This document shows positions 1-7,743 of a DNA stretch of 12,167 nucleotides, piece by piece (the stretch's first letter is position 1; each line of letters starts with the position of its first letter). Below the pieces are notes generated by a model. The model ran no database searches, had not been told where the DNA came from, and saw only the letters and a list, made by a program, of their open reading frames with translations. The translations under genes were made by a program, and so were the position numbers. Source of the stretch: Mogibacterium sp. (GTDB lineage: Bacteria > Bacillota > Clostridia > Peptostreptococcales > Anaerovoracaceae); contig JAEUGJ010000013.1 of the NCBI GenBank assembly GCA_016775335.1, forward strand, positions 1-12,167, read 5' to 3'.

Positions 1-100
1 CATCTCATCTCATCTCATCTCATCTCATCTCATCTCATCTCATCTCATCTCATCTTATCTCATCTTATCTTATCTTTGCTTTGCTTTGCTTTGCTTTCTA
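1..100. repeat. Pentanucleotide microsatellite (CATCT)n, cut by the window edge
   Basis: Eleven exact CATCT units fill positions 1-55. Then come TATCT, CATCT, TATCT and TATCT (56-75), four TTGCT units (76-95) and a degenerate TTCTA, so the array decays towards the tRNA. The left end is beyond the window. On the minus strand every reading frame meets TGA within 15 bases, so it cannot be coding there. On the plus strand all frames stay open through the perfect units, and frame 1 would read HLISS repeats before a stop at 115-117. No start or other coding sign is visible, so I treat it as intergenic. Slippage could change the copy number. Confidence 0.95.
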
Positions 101-120
101 AATTTCCCAAAAAATAAAAA

Positions 121-195
121 TGGAGCGGAAGACGAGATTCGAACTCGCGACCCTCGCCTTGGCAAGGCGATGCTCTACCCCTGAGCCACTTCCGC
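121..195 (-). tRNA. tRNA-Gly (anticodon GCC)
   Basis: The reverse strand folds as a standard cloverleaf. The acceptor stem GCGGAAG (189-195) pairs with CTTCCGC (125-131), followed by discriminator T and an encoded CCA (121-123). The T-loop TTCGAAT is present. The anticodon stem closes the loop TTGCCAA, giving anticodon GCC (complement of 161-163), which reads GGC and GGU glycine codons. Length is 75 nt including CCA. The strand directly 3' of CCA is T-rich (96-120), so transcription may end just after the tRNA with no separate hairpin. It is well separated from sfsA and has its own promoter. Confidence 0.97.
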
Positions 196-207
196 AACAA
201 CTATTAC

Positions 208-236
208 ATAGTATCACTTTTTAAGCTTCCTGTCAA
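208..236 (-). promoter_or_regulatory. Sigma-A-type promoter of tRNA-Gly
   Basis: On the minus strand a perfect -35 TTGACA (231-236) is followed by a 17-bp spacer and -10 TACTAT (208-213). The expected start, about 7 nt downstream, is a few bases before the mature tRNA 5' end at 195. This is the strongest consensus promoter in the window, as expected for a stable RNA gene. Confidence 0.85.
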
Positions 237-287
237 CGCTTTTTGCTTATTATTTTTCAAATTTTCCGGTCTTCCGAACCAACGGCA

Positions 288-297
288 GGCGGAGCCC
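288..297. repeat. Copy of a short dispersed GGCGGAGCCC repeat
   Basis: A 10-bp GGCGGAGCCC word lies downstream of sfsA, in the same orientation as the three copies on the other side of that gene. The rest of the sfsA-tRNA interval (196-363) holds the tRNA promoter and weak inverted repeats, but no convincing terminator for sfsA. Confidence 0.6.
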
Positions 298-363
298 TTA
301 ATAGGCTACCGACGGGCGAATGCCTTCACTAACCTACCGTCCGGCGCCCGCACGCACTCCCAT

Positions 364-1047
364 CTACCGAATCCGCACATCGCTTTGGATTTCCAAACCG
401 TCTTCCTTTACTTTGCACGGCAATTCCAGGATTTGAACGCCGGCGGCCCGGGCTTCCGCCAGAGCCTCTCCGAATTCGGGATGGGTTTCCACGTTGGGCA
501 ATACCTTTGTCACTTTCGGCATGGAAATGACAAAGGCCAACATGGCATGGTACCCCTCTCCGGCTGCTTTTATCAGTTCGTGCAGGTGTTTTACGCCGCG
601 CAAGGTCGGGGCATCCGGGAAATAGCCGATACCTTCTTTTTCCAGAGTGCACCCCTTTACCTCCAGAAGGTAACGTTCCGAAGTTTCTTGTGCATCCAGC
701 CGTTCCATATAGAAGTCCATTCTGGAGTTTCCGTAAGTGTACTCCGGATGAATCACATCGAAACCTTGTGCTGAAAGCCACTCCTTCATCACCTGATTGG
801 GAGCCTGGCTGTCGATGTTCACCAGGCCCAGGGACTCCTTGTACACCGCCACCAGATCGTAGGCGGTTTTGCGGCTGGGATTGTCCGAATGGTTCAGGAT
901 GACGCGGCTTCCCGGAAGAAGCAGTTCCCGGCAGCGCCCGGTGTTTTTCACATGCACCGTTTCCGGATGTCCGTTAATCTCCACATGGGCCACGAAGCGA
1001 TTGGGCCGGTCGATGAATTTTCCTTCTACAATATCCGGATATCTCAC
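364..1047 (-). CDS. sfsA: DNA/RNA nuclease SfsA family protein
   Basis: This 227-residue protein spans the full family length (E. coli SfsA is about 234 residues). Family members have been described as sugar fermentation stimulation proteins and later as nucleases with an N-terminal OB-like part and a PD-(D/E)XK-like C-terminal part. The motif NTGRCREL (35-42) marks the N-terminal region. The candidate catalytic set is D111, E129 and K131 (RMDFYM, then LLEVKG), followed by FPDAPTLRGVKHLHEL (143-158), a signature of the family. The start is GTG at 1045-1047, with AGGAAG about 9 nt upstream. It lies 73 bp after the histidine kinase stop, with no clear promoter or terminator between, so read-through from the operon is possible. 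Its cellular role is not well settled, and I see no functional link to the upstream envelope genes. Confidence 0.93.
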   Translation of the reverse strand: MRYPDIVEGKFIDRPNRFVAHVEINGHPETVHVKNTGRCRELLLPGSRVILNHSDNPSRKTAYDLVAVYKESLGLVNIDSQAPNQVMKEWLSAQGFDVIHPEYTYGNSRMDFYMERLDAQETSERYLLEVKGCTLEKEGIGYFPDAPTLRGVKHLHELIKAAGEGYHAMLAFVISMPKVTKVLPNVETHPEFGEALAEARAAGVQILELPCKVKEDGLEIQSDVRIR

Positions 1048-1071
1048 TTCTCTGCTTCCTTTCTTTTATCC

Positions 1072-1139
1072 GGCGGAGCCCCTGCATTTCGGCAACGCCA
1101 CATCCTCTTGGCGGAGCCCCTTACACTTGGGCGGAGCCC
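1072..1139. repeat. Cluster of three GGCGGAGCCC repeats
   Basis: Copies lie at 1072-1081, 1110-1119 and 1130-1139, all in the same orientation and matching a fourth at 288-297. Each has GGC/GCC ends around GGA, so it could form only a tiny hairpin. The copy at 1130-1139 is inside the 3' end of the histidine kinase gene and encodes part of its last residues. The 73-bp gap between the kinase and sfsA is made mostly of this repeat region. Confidence 0.7.
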
Positions 1140-2800
1140 GCACACTTCTTCACCGGCAATACAATCCGGTAGAACAGCCCATGCGCCGCCCGGCCATCGG
1201 CAAAACCTTCTATCGCAATGGCGGTTTCTTTCTCATTCAAAATGGTAATCTCACCTCCGTGGGCTTCCACAATTCGCCTGGCTACGCTCAGACCCAAGCC
1301 GGTCCCCTGACCGTTGCTCCGGGACGGCTCCGCCACCACGAATGGATCCAGCAGCACCGACTTCATCTCCTCCGGAATGCCCGGACCGTTGTCGCCGATA
1401 TAAATGATGATGTTTTTACCGTCGGCGGATTTCATCAGGCGGACGAACAGGGTGGTGCCTTTCGGCGTGTATTTTACGGAATTGCTGATGATGTTCTCCC
1501 ACACTCGGTTCAGCTGGTGGTGGTCAAACATCATGCGGATGTTCTCTTCCGGAATATCCGCTTCCATAGAATACCCCAGGAGATTCAGCTCCCGATACCT
1601 GCCGGCGATGTATTCCCGAAGGTATTCCGCCAGATTTCCCTCCGCCATGGTGTAGGCGAAATCCGGATGCTCCAATGTGCTGAAATCGCTCAGGCTGCCG
1701 ATCAGGTTTGCCATGGTATTCGCCCGGTCCTCAATAATCGCCAGGTAACGGTCCTGCTCCTCCGGCGGCACCAAGCCGTCCCGAATGGCATCCACATATC
1801 CTCGAATTACCGTAATCGGCGTCTTCAAATCGTGAGAAATACCGCTGATCATCTGCTGCTTCTGATTCTGGAGCGCCTGCTGCTTTTTCTCCGCTTCTTC
1901 CAGCTTTTCTTCCAGCCGGTTGAACGTGTCAATCACCGTGGCCACCTCTTTCGGTCTGGAATAGCCTGCGATGCGGCTCCGCTCCCCTTCTTGGAAGCCC
2001 GCCATGGCATGTTCCAGGTCGGCCAGTGGCCGGCGCACCTTGTTCACAATGTACAGATCCATCAGCAGAATCGTGACGATGACCGCCAGGACGAAAATAA
2101 GGAGGCTGACCATGAAGATTTTTGAATAGATTTTTCCCAGCTGCATGCCCACGCTCTCCGTATGAATCAGGGCGATTCGCGATTTTCCGTCCACCGTGGT
2201 AAAGGAAAATTTCTGAAGGATATTGCCGGAAAAATCCTCTCCGTCATTACTCTCAATCAGGTATTGGATTTCATCCTTTGAAAGCTGTTTTTTCCCCAGA
2301 TTGATGTTGGAGTAGATCACATTCCGCTTGGAGTCCAGGAGTGCGGTTCCCGACAGATACTGTTCGGATTCCTCATTCCAACGGTACTGAAAAATCAGGT
2401 ATCCGCTCTTCTTCAGCTGATACCCGGAACCGATTCGCTGAACGCCGTAATATACATCCGGATAGATTTCGGAAATGTAGCGCAGGGAATCCTTTTGGTA
2501 TTTTTTCTTGGTTTTTCCGCGACTGTCATAGATGACTTTGGCATTCTCATCCAGGATCTCCAGGTATCCGGTCTTGCCGAAGGTCTTGGTCACCGGAACT
2601 CGGTCGTACTTTTCCTCTTCCAGGATATTGGTATAATCCGCAATATCATAGGCTTTCGGCATCACCACTACTCGCCGGGGCAGAAAATAGTTCACCCCGT
2701 AGAGAATTCCCGCAAGTCCCACAATTACCAGGAACAGGAGGATAAAACCCTTCATGAAAACCATGTACAGGCTTCCCTCTTTACTTTTTAATTTCTTCAT
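1121..2800 (-). CDS. Membrane sensor histidine kinase of the dlt-like operon
   Basis: This 559-residue HisKA/HATPase kinase is predicted to sense an extracytoplasmic signal and phosphorylate the response regulator encoded just upstream. It has TM1 at about 17-39, an external sensor region of about 190 residues (40-228), TM2 at 229-251, a HAMP-like segment (about 251-295) and a coiled coil (about 295-317). The H-box is SHDLKTP with H323. The N-box NIISNSVKYTP has N436 and N440. The ATP lid carries DNGPGI (470-475) and GQGTGLGLS (497-505). I do not recognise the sensor domain. Its ATG overlaps the last 20 bases of the regulator gene, which suggests translational coupling. The C-terminal tail after LPVKK is encoded by a GGCGGAGCCC repeat copy, so it is probably not functionally important. 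The pairing and location predict control of the envelope genes, but the signal cannot be read from the sequence. Confidence 0.95.
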   Translation of the reverse strand: MKKLKSKEGSLYMVFMKGFILLFLVIVGLAGILYGVNYFLPRRVVVMPKAYDIADYTNILEEEKYDRVPVTKTFGKTGYLEILDENAKVIYDSRGKTKKKYQKDSLRYISEIYPDVYYGVQRIGSGYQLKKSGYLIFQYRWNEESEQYLSGTALLDSKRNVIYSNINLGKKQLSKDEIQYLIESNDGEDFSGNILQKFSFTTVDGKSRIALIHTESVGMQLGKIYSKIFMVSLLIFVLAVIVTILLMDLYIVNKVRRPLADLEHAMAGFQEGERSRIAGYSRPKEVATVIDTFNRLEEKLEEAEKKQQALQNQKQQMISGISHDLKTPITVIRGYVDAIRDGLVPPEEQDRYLAIIEDRANTMANLIGSLSDFSTLEHPDFAYTMAEGNLAEYLREYIAGRYRELNLLGYSMEADIPEENIRMMFDHHQLNRVWENIISNSVKYTPKGTTLFVRLMKSADGKNIIIYIGDNGPGIPEEMKSVLLDPFVVAEPSRSNGQGTGLGLSVARRIVEAHGGEITILNEKETAIAIEGFADGRAAHGLFYRIVLPVKKCAGSAQV

Positions 2801-3554
2801 TGTTGTCCTTCTGTTCCTCGCAGAATTTGTAACCGATGCCCCTCACCGTCTGAATATAACGGGGCTCCCGATTGTTCGCTTCAATTTTTTTCCGCAAATT
2901 GGAAATGTGCACCGTTACCGTATTTTCATCATTGATGTAATATTCCCCGTTCAGGAACTCGTAAATCTGAATTTTGGTATATACCCTTCCCGGATGGCTC
3001 ATCAGGAGCTCCAGAATTCGAAACTCCGCCGGAGTGATGGGCATAACTTTCTCATCTACGAACAGTTTTCGGGTGCTTCGGTCCAGCCGGAGGTTCTCAA
3101 ATCGAATATCTTCTTCCGTCCGAAAGGAAGAGTCTCCCGACCATTCTCCCGCACCGGCTCGGGGCGAAGAATCCTGCGTCCGATTGAACTCATAGCACCG
3201 CCGCAGCACCGATTGCACCCGGGCCACCACCTCCAAAGGGTTGAATGGTTTTACCAGATAATCGTCGGCACCGATATTCAGTCCCACAATCCGATCCGCG
3301 TCCTCTTTCTTTGCCGATAAAACAATAATCGGAAGAGCCGAAAACTCCCGCACCCGGCGGATGAGTTCGTAGCCATCCATTCGCGGCATCATGATATCGA
3401 AAATTCCCAGATCCACCGGCTGCTGCTCCATGATTTTCAGCGCCTCTGCCCCGTTGGGCGCGTAGAGCACCTCGTGCCCCGCATTATTCAAATACAGCTT
3501 CAGCACCTGAACGATATCTCCATCGTCCTCGGCAACCAGTATTCTGTAAGCCAT
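2781..3554 (-). CDS. OmpR/PhoB-family response regulator
   Basis: This 257-residue transcription factor has a receiver domain (about 3-120) and a winged helix-turn-helix (about 148-246). The receiver has acidic residues E9, D10 and D11, phospho-acceptor D53 (IFDIMMPRMDG), S80 and K102 (VKPF). In the DNA-binding part, NTVTVHISNLRKKI (211-224) is the recognition helix region and the wing is around VRGIGYKF (237-244). The linker of about 25 residues is rich in Ser, Gly and Arg. Only 3 bases separate its ATG from the carrier-protein stop, and its AGAGGA site lies inside the 3' end of that gene. A direct role in controlling the operon is inferred from position and from the TTAA(G/T)A boxes upstream of the first gene, which are spaced as this family prefers. 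Confidence 0.96.
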   Translation of the reverse strand: MAYRILVAEDDGDIVQVLKLYLNNAGHEVLYAPNGAEALKIMEQQPVDLGIFDIMMPRMDGYELIRRVREFSALPIIVLSAKKEDADRIVGLNIGADDYLVKPFNPLEVVARVQSVLRRCYEFNRTQDSSPRAGAGEWSGDSSFRTEEDIRFENLRLDRSTRKLFVDEKVMPITPAEFRILELLMSHPGRVYTKIQIYEFLNGEYYINDENTVTVHISNLRKKIEANNREPRYIQTVRGIGYKFCEEQKDNNEEIKK

Positions 3555-3557
3555 TCC

Positions 3558-3788
3558 TTATGCGTCCTCTTGCAGTCGTTCCACCATCTTCCACAGATTT
3601 GCCGCAGAGTTGAAGTTCTCCGGCGTCATCTCCGCCGCATCGATGGAGATATCAAAGGCATCTTCCAGCTCGCTCACCAGGGAGATGATCGCAAAAGAAT
3701 CCAGCAGATGATCGTCAATCAGACCGGTCTCCGTTTCATAATCAATGGTGTCGTCGATTTCATTCAAAATTTCCAGTAATTCGTTCAT
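3558..3788 (-). CDS. DltC-like acyl/aminoacyl carrier protein
   Basis: This 76-residue acidic protein has the size of DltC. The phosphopantetheine attachment site is S31 in LIDDHLLDSF, close to the LLDSF context typical of D-alanyl carrier proteins. It would be primed by a phosphopantetheinyl transferase, which is not in this window. It would receive an aminoacyl group as a thioester from the adenylating enzyme upstream and present it in the cytoplasm to the MBOAT protein. The start has AAGGA five bases upstream. It follows the decarboxylase by 40 bp and precedes the response regulator by 3 bp. The decarboxylase beside it may act on the group bound to this carrier, by analogy with BtrK acting on BtrI-bound glutamate in butirosin synthesis. 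That substrate assignment is inference. Confidence 0.93.
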   Translation of the reverse strand: MNELLEILNEIDDTIDYETETGLIDDHLLDSFAIISLVSELEDAFDISIDAAEMTPENFNSAANLWKMVERLQEDA

Positions 3789-3828
3789 CGTATTCCTTCT
3801 TTCTCGCGCAATGCGTCATCATTTGAAA

Positions 3829-5037
3829 TTAGCAGGTTGGCGCCGGTGTGTTCAGCGGGTGGGTCCGCATTTGCTTCCGCACCTCCACCAAGCCCTTCTC
3901 CTCACTGCAGAGCACCACGCCCGGCAGCTCGTGGGTCAGGAACAGGCTCATGCCCTCGTATACCGAATAGGCACCGGTTCGGGTAAAAACAATTAAATCC
4001 CCCTCCTGAAGCGGCCGGCAGGCATAATCCCCAATCAAAATATCGTTGGTGGTGCACAGGGATCCGCAGATGGAATAGTGCACCGTCTCGGCACATTCGG
4101 CCGCCTCCGGCTTGCCCGAAAGTATTTTTACCTCCGGCACGTACATGCCTCGAATCTGCCCGTCGTAGTGGAGCTGATGAATTCCGCCATCGGTGATGGC
4201 ATAATTCTTCCCGGAATTGGTCTTCACGTCGCACACTTTGGTGATGTAGTAACCGGTATCGTAAGCCAGAGCCCGGCCCATCTCCAGGGTCACCGCCCCT
4301 TTCCAGCGCATTGCTCCTATTATACCACGAAATTCCGAAAGTTGCTCCGGCGATGTGACATCTTCCTCCTGTCCTTCGAAATACGGCACCCCGAATCCGG
4401 TTCCGTACTCCAGCATGGGCACATGAAAATCCGCTTCCGCTTCCAGCCTTTGGAAAAACGCATCCAGCTTCTGCAATTCCTTTCGATGCTTTGCCAGGCG
4501 GTGCTTCTGGGTGCCGGAGAAGAAATGGATTCCCCGGAATTCCACGCCTTTGTACTCCTCGCGTCTTTGGATAAAAGAAAGTACGGTCTCCTCATCCATT
4601 CCGAACTGACTGCCGTTTGTGAGTCTCGGGAGGACGCCCAGCACCAGATTCCGGTCTGCGCCCATTCGGTTCAGCAGCTCCAGCTGACTTGGCGACTCCG
4701 CGGTGTACAGCGCCCGGTCACCGCAATAATCCAGAATTTCTGCCAGATCCGATTCTCGTTTCAGCACGCCGGAAATCAGCAGCTTCTCCGGTGGAATTTC
4801 CAGACTTCGGCACACCCGAAATTCCCCGTCGGAACACACCTCAATCCGCTGGGTCTCCGGAAGGGATGCCGCGGTGAGAAACGGGTTGGTTTTCATGCAA
4901 TAGGTCAGTCCGATTTCTTCTCCCAGATGTTTTCTGAAATATTGAAACCGCTTTAGCAGGGCATCTGTATCGAAAACGTATAGGGGCGTCGGAAAACGTT
5001 CCGCCGCCTCCCGAATTATTGTATCTGAAAGCATCAT
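3829..5037 (-). CDS. Fold-III PLP-dependent decarboxylase (DapDC/BtrK-like)
   Basis: A 402-residue member of the alanine-racemase-fold decarboxylases (DAP, ornithine and carrier-linked decarboxylases). Visible features are PLP lysine K49 in YCMKTNPF, CSDGEF (68-73), HFFSGT (171-176), the phosphate loop GTGFG (212-216, usually GGGFG), EMGR (252-255, usually EPGR), CGSLCTTND (324-332) with candidate catalytic C328 and D332, and TGAY (354-357) followed by FLTHELP (366-372). The FL(T/S)H ending resembles BtrK-type and exosortase-associated decarboxylases, which work beside ligases and carrier proteins, more than LysA. I chose ATG at 5035-5037: it overlaps the ligase stop as ATGA and has GGAGG seven bases upstream. 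A longer frame up to 5124 would overlap the ligase gene heavily. It may decarboxylate a carrier-bound dicarboxylic amino acid. A role in lysine synthesis or as a racemase is less likely but not excluded. Confidence 0.9.
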   Translation of the reverse strand: MMLSDTIIREAAERFPTPLYVFDTDALLKRFQYFRKHLGEEIGLTYCMKTNPFLTAASLPETQRIEVCSDGEFRVCRSLEIPPEKLLISGVLKRESDLAEILDYCGDRALYTAESPSQLELLNRMGADRNLVLGVLPRLTNGSQFGMDEETVLSFIQRREEYKGVEFRGIHFFSGTQKHRLAKHRKELQKLDAFFQRLEAEADFHVPMLEYGTGFGVPYFEGQEEDVTSPEQLSEFRGIIGAMRWKGAVTLEMGRALAYDTGYYITKVCDVKTNSGKNYAITDGGIHQLHYDGQIRGMYVPEVKILSGKPEAAECAETVHYSICGSLCTTNDILIGDYACRPLQEGDLIVFTRTGAYSVYEGMSLFLTHELPGVVLCSEEKGLVEVRKQMRTHPLNTPAPTC

Positions 5038-6635
5038 TCTATTTCCTCCAGTTCTGTCAGCACCTTCCGATCGATTTTTCCGTTTTTGTTCAGCCGGAAT
5101 TCCTTCACGTGATGGAATTTCCACGGAACCATGTAGGCCGGCAGCTTTTCCTTCAGCTGCCGGTGCACCTCCGAAGAGATTGCATCGCCGGTATAATAGG
5201 CGGAAAGCCGGCTTCTTTTGGCATCGTAGGAGCAGCAGCTCTGGCGCACTCCTTCCAGCGCATTCATCTGAAGCTCAATCTCCTCCAGCTCGATTCGGTG
5301 CCCCATATGCTTGATTTGAAAATCCTTTCGGCCGGCGAAAATCATCTCTCCGGCTTCATCCAGCACCGCCAGATCTCCGGTGCGATACATCCGCCCGGTG
5401 TTTCCATCGTCATCCGTATACATGACAAAATGCTTCGCCGTCTGATCCGGATTGTGGTAATATTCCCGCGCCAGGGATTCCCCCATCACACAGATTTCTC
5501 CGGGCACGCCGGCCGCCTCCACCGGATGGTCTTCTTCGTCCAGGAGTATCACGGTCCGTCCCGGGAACACCTTTCCCAGCGGCAGCTTTTCTTCCTTACC
5601 GTATCGCCGCTCAACCGGAAAATACGTGCAGTTGCAAGTGATTTCCGACGGTCCGTACAGGTTCACGAACTTCGTCTCCGGCAAATTTTCCTGCCAAATG
5701 GTGAGCTGCTTGATCGGCATCACCTCGCCGGAGAACATCACCCGCTTCAGCTCCGTCGGCACCCGATATCCAAAGCCCTTCAGGCCGGAAATGATGCACA
5801 GCGCCGATACCGCCCAGGTCAGGTTGGTCACGTGATTGTCGCAGATGTAATCCAGCAGTCGCGGCGGTGTGGAGAAGTATTCCCGCGGAATGAGGAGCAA
5901 GGACGCTCCGGTCATCCAAGCGGAATAGATGTCCTTCACCGACACATCAAAGTCAAAGGGGGCCTGATTTCCGATAACATCCTCTTCCGTGAACTCGAAA
6001 ATCTCTACAAAATGCCGGATAAAGTCCATCACGGACTGCTGCTCCACCAGCACGCATTTCGGTGTCCCCGTGGACCCGGAGGTAAAAATACCGTACAGCG
6101 GATCGGTGCTCCGAATTTCCCGGCGAATCTTCATCAGCTTCATCATGGCCGCTTCCGAAGTATTTCCTTCTTCCGCCTTTTCAACCAAGGCATCCAGTGA
6201 CAGGGTTTTTCCTTCGTAGCCCGCCCGAGAGAGTTTTTCCTTCTGCTTGTCTTCCACGATAACCAGGCGAGGCTCCAGCACGTTTAAAATGGAAGAAATC
6301 CGGCTCTCCGTCTGCTCCGGATTGATGCAAACGTAGAAGCTTCCCGCATAGATGGAAGCCAGAACCGCCGCCAATTCACTGCAGCTCTTCTCCGCCAGAA
6401 TGGCAATCGGGAAACCGGTCTCCACCTCCGCATCCTCTTCCGGATACAGGACCTCTCCCACTTCCGCCGCCATGCGCTGGGCCTGTTCGAACAGCTCGCC
6501 ATAGGTGAGCTCCCGGACCGGATCCTTCACCGCCAAACGCTTTCCGTGAACCACTGCGGTATTCTCAAAGATATCCAAAATGGTTTTACCCGCATTATCG
6601 ATGTTATTATTCATATCTTTTCCTTTATCATTCAT
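5034..6635 (-). CDS. DltA-like amino acid adenylating enzyme (carrier protein ligase)
   Basis: A 533-residue stand-alone adenylation protein of the DltA/NRPS A-domain family, which activates an amino acid with ATP and loads it on a carrier protein. Core motifs are all present: FTSGSTGTPK (184-193), FDVSVKDIY (229-237) with the Asp that normally holds the substrate amino group, NLYGPSE (325-331), YRTGDL (417-422), GRKDFQIKHMGHRIELEEIE (435-454) and NKNGKIDR (516-523) with catalytic K520. Within RVMFSGEVMP (298-307), S302 takes the place of the Cys (Cys269 in Bacillus cereus DltA) that favours D-alanine. C194 replaces the usual Gly after TGxPK. Start: ATG at 6633-6635 with GGAGG nine bases upstream. 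ATG at 6612-6614 with AAGGA is an alternative. It overlaps the decarboxylase by 4 bp. The adenylation role is secure, the substrate is not. Confidence 0.93.
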   Translation of the reverse strand: MNDKGKDMNNNIDNAGKTILDIFENTAVVHGKRLAVKDPVRELTYGELFEQAQRMAAEVGEVLYPEEDAEVETGFPIAILAEKSCSELAAVLASIYAGSFYVCINPEQTESRISSILNVLEPRLVIVEDKQKEKLSRAGYEGKTLSLDALVEKAEEGNTSEAAMMKLMKIRREIRSTDPLYGIFTSGSTGTPKCVLVEQQSVMDFIRHFVEIFEFTEEDVIGNQAPFDFDVSVKDIYSAWMTGASLLLIPREYFSTPPRLLDYICDNHVTNLTWAVSALCIISGLKGFGYRVPTELKRVMFSGEVMPIKQLTIWQENLPETKFVNLYGPSEITCNCTYFPVERRYGKEEKLPLGKVFPGRTVILLDEEDHPVEAAGVPGEICVMGESLAREYYHNPDQTAKHFVMYTDDDGNTGRMYRTGDLAVLDEAGEMIFAGRKDFQIKHMGHRIELEEIELQMNALEGVRQSCCSYDAKRSRLSAYYTGDAISSEVHRQLKEKLPAYMVPWKFHHVKEFRLNKNGKIDRKVLTELEEIE

Positions 6636-6653
6636 GGAGTTCTGCCTCCTCTG

Positions 6654-7730
6654 CTATTCCTGAAGCTCTTTCTTCGAACCGCCTTCCGCCAACAGGTTCT
6701 CCAGAGAGTTCATGGTATCGTCCCCGTTGATTTTCTTCATCTTTTTCTTCTCGGCAATCTCGTAGTTTCCGTATACGCGGTTCCACTTGGCGGAAATCAA
6801 CGGATCGTTCCGGTGGTCCTCCAGATTGCAGTTCTGAACCAGATAGTCCCGAAGGTAACCGGTGGTTTTGATGGCACCGGAGATGTTCAAATGATCTCCC
6901 CGGTCCCGGGTATCCGTGGCCCAATCGATTTGCATTTCCTTGATCCGGCGATTCAAATCCACATACGGGACGTTGTACTTCTTCGCCAGCTTCGTCAGAG
7001 CGTCGCACCGCTGAATGTTGTAGTTCTTCGGGGACGGTGCGGAATAAAGAATCAGCTGGATTCCGTGCTTCTCACAGGTCTTCCGAATCGCGTCGAAGTC
7101 CCGGCGATTGGCCCTGCTGATGCTATTCTGAACCTTATCCTTGTCCTCCGGATTGACGTTCGGTACGCCTTCCGGTGGATTCATGTAATCCGCCGGTCCC
7201 GTGTACGGACGGACCTTGCTGCTGACGCCGAACCCCTTATAGGTGGCGTGCATCTTCTGGGGAAATACCTGCTTCCAGCTATTGTGGTAACGCAGCACCG
7301 GAAAAGCATTGTACAGCTTTTCCGCCAGCGCCGACTGCTTCTGGAAGGATTGGCTCTTCCGGTTCCGGAACAAGCTGTGGGTTTCCAGAAGGATGACCTT
7401 CGGCTTCTGGGATTCCAGCGCGGTCTTCAGCACGTTCCGGGTATCCGCCAGATTGGCCCCCGGCTGCCCGGCCGCGTAGACCGTGTATCCGGTTTCGTTC
7501 CAGATTTTCATCGGAGAAACGCTGGTGTAGCTCTCGCTGTCTCCCATCACCAGCACATCGATGGTGTCCTTCGGCTCGTTGGCAATGCGGGAATACACCG
7601 CATTTCTGCCGGCGCCCAGGTGGTATTTCATGACCACCTTTGGGGTCAATGCCAATCCCGGAAGGAAGATTATAAGGAACAGAATTATCAGGAACAGACA
7701 TGTTCTCAGCGTATGTCTTTGCTTTTTCAT
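6654..7730 (-). CDS. DltD-like membrane-anchored SGNH-fold protein
   Basis: This 358-residue protein has an uncleaved-looking N-terminal membrane anchor (about 10-30) and an extracytoplasmic SGNH/GDSL-type domain. The nucleophile motif is GDSESY with S65, block II is around AAGQPGANL (86-94), and the C-terminal catalytic block is DRGDHLNISGA (276-286) with H280 and an Asp at 276 or 279. Such proteins (DltD, AlgX-like) partner with MBOAT acyltransferases to transfer an acyl or aminoacyl group to a polymer outside the membrane. A tail of about 60 residues rich in Lys and Glu follows the domain. The start is ATG at 7728-7730, with AGGAGG five bases upstream and directly after the MBOAT stop. An in-frame ATG at 7757 would overlap that gene and lacks such a site. 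Similarity to true DltD is by architecture and context, so the exact family is less certain. Confidence 0.85.
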   Translation of the reverse strand: MKKQRHTLRTCLFLIILFLIIFLPGLALTPKVVMKYHLGAGRNAVYSRIANEPKDTIDVLVMGDSESYTSVSPMKIWNETGYTVYAAGQPGANLADTRNVLKTALESQKPKVILLETHSLFRNRKSQSFQKQSALAEKLYNAFPVLRYHNSWKQVFPQKMHATYKGFGVSSKVRPYTGPADYMNPPEGVPNVNPEDKDKVQNSISRANRRDFDAIRKTCEKHGIQLILYSAPSPKNYNIQRCDALTKLAKKYNVPYVDLNRRIKEMQIDWATDTRDRGDHLNISGAIKTTGYLRDYLVQNCNLEDHRNDPLISAKWNRVYGNYEIAEKKKMKKINGDDTMNSLENLLAEGGSKKELQE

Positions 7731-7743
7731 ATGCTCCTCCTTT

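Noticed and set aside
1..117. A coding HLISS repeat protein end on the plus strand
   Set aside because: The frame is open only because the repeat lacks stops. No start or upstream sequence is available to support it.
196..363. An intrinsic terminator after sfsA
   Set aside because: Only short, interrupted stems were seen (for example GACGG with CCGTC), with no following T-run on the minus strand.
869..2125. A 418-codon open frame on the plus strand
   Set aside because: It is antisense to sfsA and the kinase, has a composition typical of reverse-strand shadows, and shows no recognisable motif.
3829..5037. Calling the decarboxylase LysA (diaminopimelate decarboxylase)
   Set aside because: Context is a ligase-carrier operon, and the C-terminal motif fits carrier-linked decarboxylases better. 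It remains possible but is not the preferred reading.
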